Positions 24,301 through 26,371 of a stretch of 26,371 nt of DNA are shown piece by piece. The translations under genes were made by a program, and so were the position numbers. The notes under the pieces are model-generated. The model was given only the letters and a program-made list of their open reading frames with translations. It was not told where the DNA came from and did not search any database. Location: positions 1 to 26,371 of the forward strand of contig CAZUXY010000059.1 of assembly GCA_964624235.1 (NCBI GenBank). Reading direction: 5' to 3'. Every line of letters starts with the position of its first letter. Position 1 is the stretch's first letter. Source of the stretch: CAZUXY01 sp964624235. GTDB taxonomy: Bacteria > Spirochaetota > UBA4802 > UBA5368.

Positions 24301-24747
24301 TCAGATTAAATCAATTATTTCTGTCTCTTTTTCTTTCATTATATGCGCTTCCCTGGCATTTTTTTCATGGTCGAAACCCGCGAGATGCAGTATTCCATGT
24401 ACCAGCAAGCGTTTGAACTCGTTCTGAACCGTTACCTCATATTCAACAGCCTGTTCCCCGGCTTTTTCCATGGATATGAATATATCGCCGATATGGTTTC
24501 CCAATTCCCCCGATCCGGGAAAAGGCTGCTCTGCATATGAAAAAGTAATTACATCGGTCGGAGTGTCTTTACCGCGATAGGTTCTGTTGATATCCTTAAT
24601 AAAACCGTTATCGGTTATAATAACCGCAATACTGAAATCTGCGAGTCCAAGCAAAGTACCCGCTTTTTGTACCCATCCGCGGATTTTCTTTTTATTTATT
24701 CCGTGCACCGGCAAACGGGTACCTTCCAGAAAAACCTCAGCTTTCAT
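24301..24747 (-). CDS. ybeY: Endoribonuclease YbeY (rRNA maturation factor)
   Basis: A zinc-dependent RNase needed for 16S rRNA 3'-end maturation and ribosome quality control. The 148 residues include INRTYRGKDTPTDVITFSY (53-71), GDIFIS (87-92), and the zinc signature HGILHLAGFDH (117-127) with all three histidines. Its ATG lies inside the end of the 7TM-HD gene, an 11-base overlap, with AAAGAGG directly ahead of it, so it is translationally coupled. The pairing of a 7TM-HD gene with ybeY is a well-known arrangement (yqfF-yqfG in Bacillus). Confidence 0.96.
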   Translation of the reverse strand: MKAEVFLEGTRLPVHGINKKKIRGWVQKAGTLLGLADFSIAVIITDNGFIKDINRTYRGKDTPTDVITFSYAEQPFPGSGELGNHIGDIFISMEKAGEQAVEYEVTVQNEFKRLLVHGILHLAGFDHEKNAREAHIMKEKETEIIDLI

Positions 24748-26371
24748 CCTCTTTACTCATGATTCTTTTTTCAAGTATCGCAACTTCATCCTTTTCGGGA
24801 TACTCAATCCGAGAATGGAAAATCCCGTTAAGCACCCTCATGAAAGCCTTCTGTATTTTATTCAGATCAGACATTGTAAGATCTGAGTATTGCAGCTCTT
24901 CGTCATTAAGCTTGTTGAAAATAATCTTTTTAACCAAAGTTTCAAGTTTTACCGAAGTCGGTTCCTGTAAAGACCTTGATGCTGCCTCAACGGAATCGGC
25001 AAGCATCACAACGGCGGTTTCCCTGCTTTGCGGCTTCGGCCCGGGGTATTGAAAATCACGTTTATCCACGGCTGTTCCACCCCCGTTGGAGTCCGCTTCT
25101 TCAAGCGCCTGGTGGTAAAAATATGCCATTATGGTCTTCCCGTGGTGCTCCCGTATAAAATCGATTATCTGTTCAGGAAGCTTGTTTTTTTTAGCAAGCT
25201 CTACGCCTTTCTCAACATGTGATACTATCATCTTGGAATATTCCACGGGGGAAAGTGTCTTCGTGAGTGTATCGGTTACCTTGTTTTCAATATAGATTCC
25301 CGCGTTTTCGATTTTACCTATATCATGGTAATAGGCGCCCACCCTGGCGAGCAGGTAATTGGCGCCTATGTCTTTGCATGCGTTTTCCGACATAGTCGAG
25401 ACCATAAGAGAATGATTGTACGTACCCGGGGCTTTTATAAGCATACGTTTGAAAATCGGCGCATTCAGGTCGGAGAGTTCAAGAAGATGGAATTTGGTTG
25501 TAATGCCGAAAACATTTTCGTAAACAGGGAAAATACCAAGTACCAGTATTGAATTGATAATACCGTTTGCCAGAGAAAGTTCAACGTTTCTTAAAACATC
25601 ATAAACACTGTATTCCTCCATAAGACACACACCGATAACGACGATTGAATTGATAATACCCAGTATCAAACCGCCACGCAGAAAATCAGTTCTTCTTTCT
25701 ACATCGGTCAAAACAAAGACACCAAGAAATGCGGAACTGAACGCGGCAATAATAACCGGAAACGTCGCCCCGCTTATCAAAAAGGTAAAGAATACCAGAT
25801 ACAATCCAACAACAAGCGCAATGAATATGTTGAAGAGTGATGAAATAATCATGGTCGCTGCCGCTATCGGCAAATAGAGTGAAAATATTATTTTTGAATT
25901 TAGTATGTTTTCCGCCCTGGACAAGAAAAATGTGTAGAACAGGAACACTACAACCAACGAAAAGATTATTATCGGGGTTTTATCGTTGGGTATAAGTCTT
26001 GTGTGATATTCGAGGAGAAAAAATCCGAATATAATCATAAAGGAAAGCTGAAGCAGGAAGACACCTATGATATAATTCAAACGCGATGTCGCGGTATAGG
26101 TATTCAGTATCTTAATGTTGTTTAGCGTCTCTGTGGTGACCGTATCACCCTCCCTGACCAGGGTCTGTCCTTTTTTCAGCATGCCCATTACCGGCTTGAC
26201 CGCATTTACAGTCTCCTCAATTCTTCTTTTTGTTTCCTCCTGATTGAACTTCAGATTGTGCCGCAGCATATTTTTTACGATTGAGTATGCCACCATCAAC
26301 TGCTCTTTATTTAAATTCGGGGCAATCGAGCTGCAAATGCCGTAAAGTTCCCGGTTGACGTCATCAATGGT
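24737..26371 (-). CDS. 7TM-HD (PgpH/YqfF-type) phosphohydrolase, C-terminal part (cut by window edge)
   Basis: A membrane protein whose family includes c-di-AMP phosphodiesterases. The frame is open to the right edge, giving 544 visible residues; apparent starts near 26299 (TTG/ATG) are internal. The visible N-terminal part is the end of the extracytoplasmic 7TMR-HDED domain (APNL, then KPVMGMLKKGQTLVREGDTV). A stretch of about seven hydrophobic spans follows (visible residues about 98-285). The cytosolic HD domain has APGTYNHS, AYYHDIGK (the HD pair), MIVSHVEKG, IIDFIREHHG and VVMLADSVEAASR, so all expected metal ligands are visible. It ends inside ybeY. The c-di-AMP role is known for PgpH homologues and inferred here; no cyclase gene lies in the window. 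Confidence 0.92.
   Translation of the reverse strand, partial: TIDDVNRELYGICSSIAPNLNKEQLMVAYSIVKNMLRHNLKFNQEETKRRIEETVNAVKPVMGMLKKGQTLVREGDTVTTETLNNIKILNTYTATSRLNYIIGVFLLQLSFMIIFGFFLLEYHTRLIPNDKTPIIIFSLVVVFLFYTFFLSRAENILNSKIIFSLYLPIAAATMIISSLFNIFIALVVGLYLVFFTFLISGATFPVIIAAFSSAFLGVFVLTDVERRTDFLRGGLILGIINSIVVIGVCLMEEYSVYDVLRNVELSLANGIINSILVLGIFPVYENVFGITTKFHLLELSDLNAPIFKRMLIKAPGTYNHSLMVSTMSENACKDIGANYLLARVGAYYHDIGKIENAGIYIENKVTDTLTKTLSPVEYSKMIVSHVEKGVELAKKNKLPEQIIDFIREHHGKTIMAYFYHQALEEADSNGGGTAVDKRDFQYPGPKPQSRETAVVMLADSVEAASRSLQEPTSVKLETLVKKIIFNKLNDEELQYSDLTMSDLNKIQKAFMRVLNGIFHSRIEYPEKDEVAILEKRIMSKEDES

Overview
The window reads as a dense piece of bacterial chromosome of moderate GC. It carries 16 complete genes and is cut at both ends by partial genes. 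Most genes are core housekeeping genes on both strands in short operons. I see no tRNA or rRNA, no transposase or integrase, no phage gene and no CRISPR array. Spirochaete-like traits suggest, but do not prove, a member of Spirochaetota or a neighbouring diderm phylum: lipoproteins with loose lipoboxes, a PPC-repeat lipoprotein, an RpoD with a large insert between regions 1.2 and 2, and several long lineage-restricted proteins.

Left part (1-6750). The N-terminal part of a diacylglycerol-kinase-family lipid kinase is divergent from aroE-folC (shikimate and folate pathways). Next comes a two-gene unit: an unrecognised protein, possibly a GAF-like domain plus a worn-out GGDEF-like domain, and a TIGR00725/SLOG-type Rossmann protein. 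Converging on this unit, with a 21-bp overlap of the coding ends, is a 689-residue protein. Its first half is GpsA (glycerol-3-phosphate dehydrogenase). Its C-terminal part follows the motif order of PlsB/GPAT-type acyltransferases, but the catalytic His of HX4D is replaced. This fusion is the most unusual item in the window.

Middle (6690-17040). yqeY-dnaG-rpoD form a macromolecular-synthesis operon on the minus strand, closed by a clear hairpin-plus-T terminator. A gap of about 410 bp follows, then a secreted DUF4015-type (putative glycoside hydrolase) protein. After it comes an operon of two lipoproteins, the larger with four EPND-headed PPC repeats, driven by the best sigma-70-like promoter seen here. 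Divergent from this operon is a small membrane protein placed 1 bp ahead of recG.

Right part (17059-26371). On the minus strand are tilS (tRNA-Ile lysidine synthetase), ftsH (membrane AAA protease) and a 567-residue protein I cannot identify. pgm (alpha-D-phosphohexomutase) is divergent from tilS. It converges on ybeY, which overlaps the end of a 7TM-HD (PgpH/YqfF-type) c-di-AMP phosphodiesterase-like gene that runs off the right edge.

Functionally, the window combines glycerolipid metabolism (lipid kinase, GpsA fusion), replication, transcription and repair (DnaG, RpoD, RecG), RNA maturation (TilS, YbeY), membrane quality control (FtsH) and cell-envelope proteins. All assignments rest on motifs read by eye; no database search was run.
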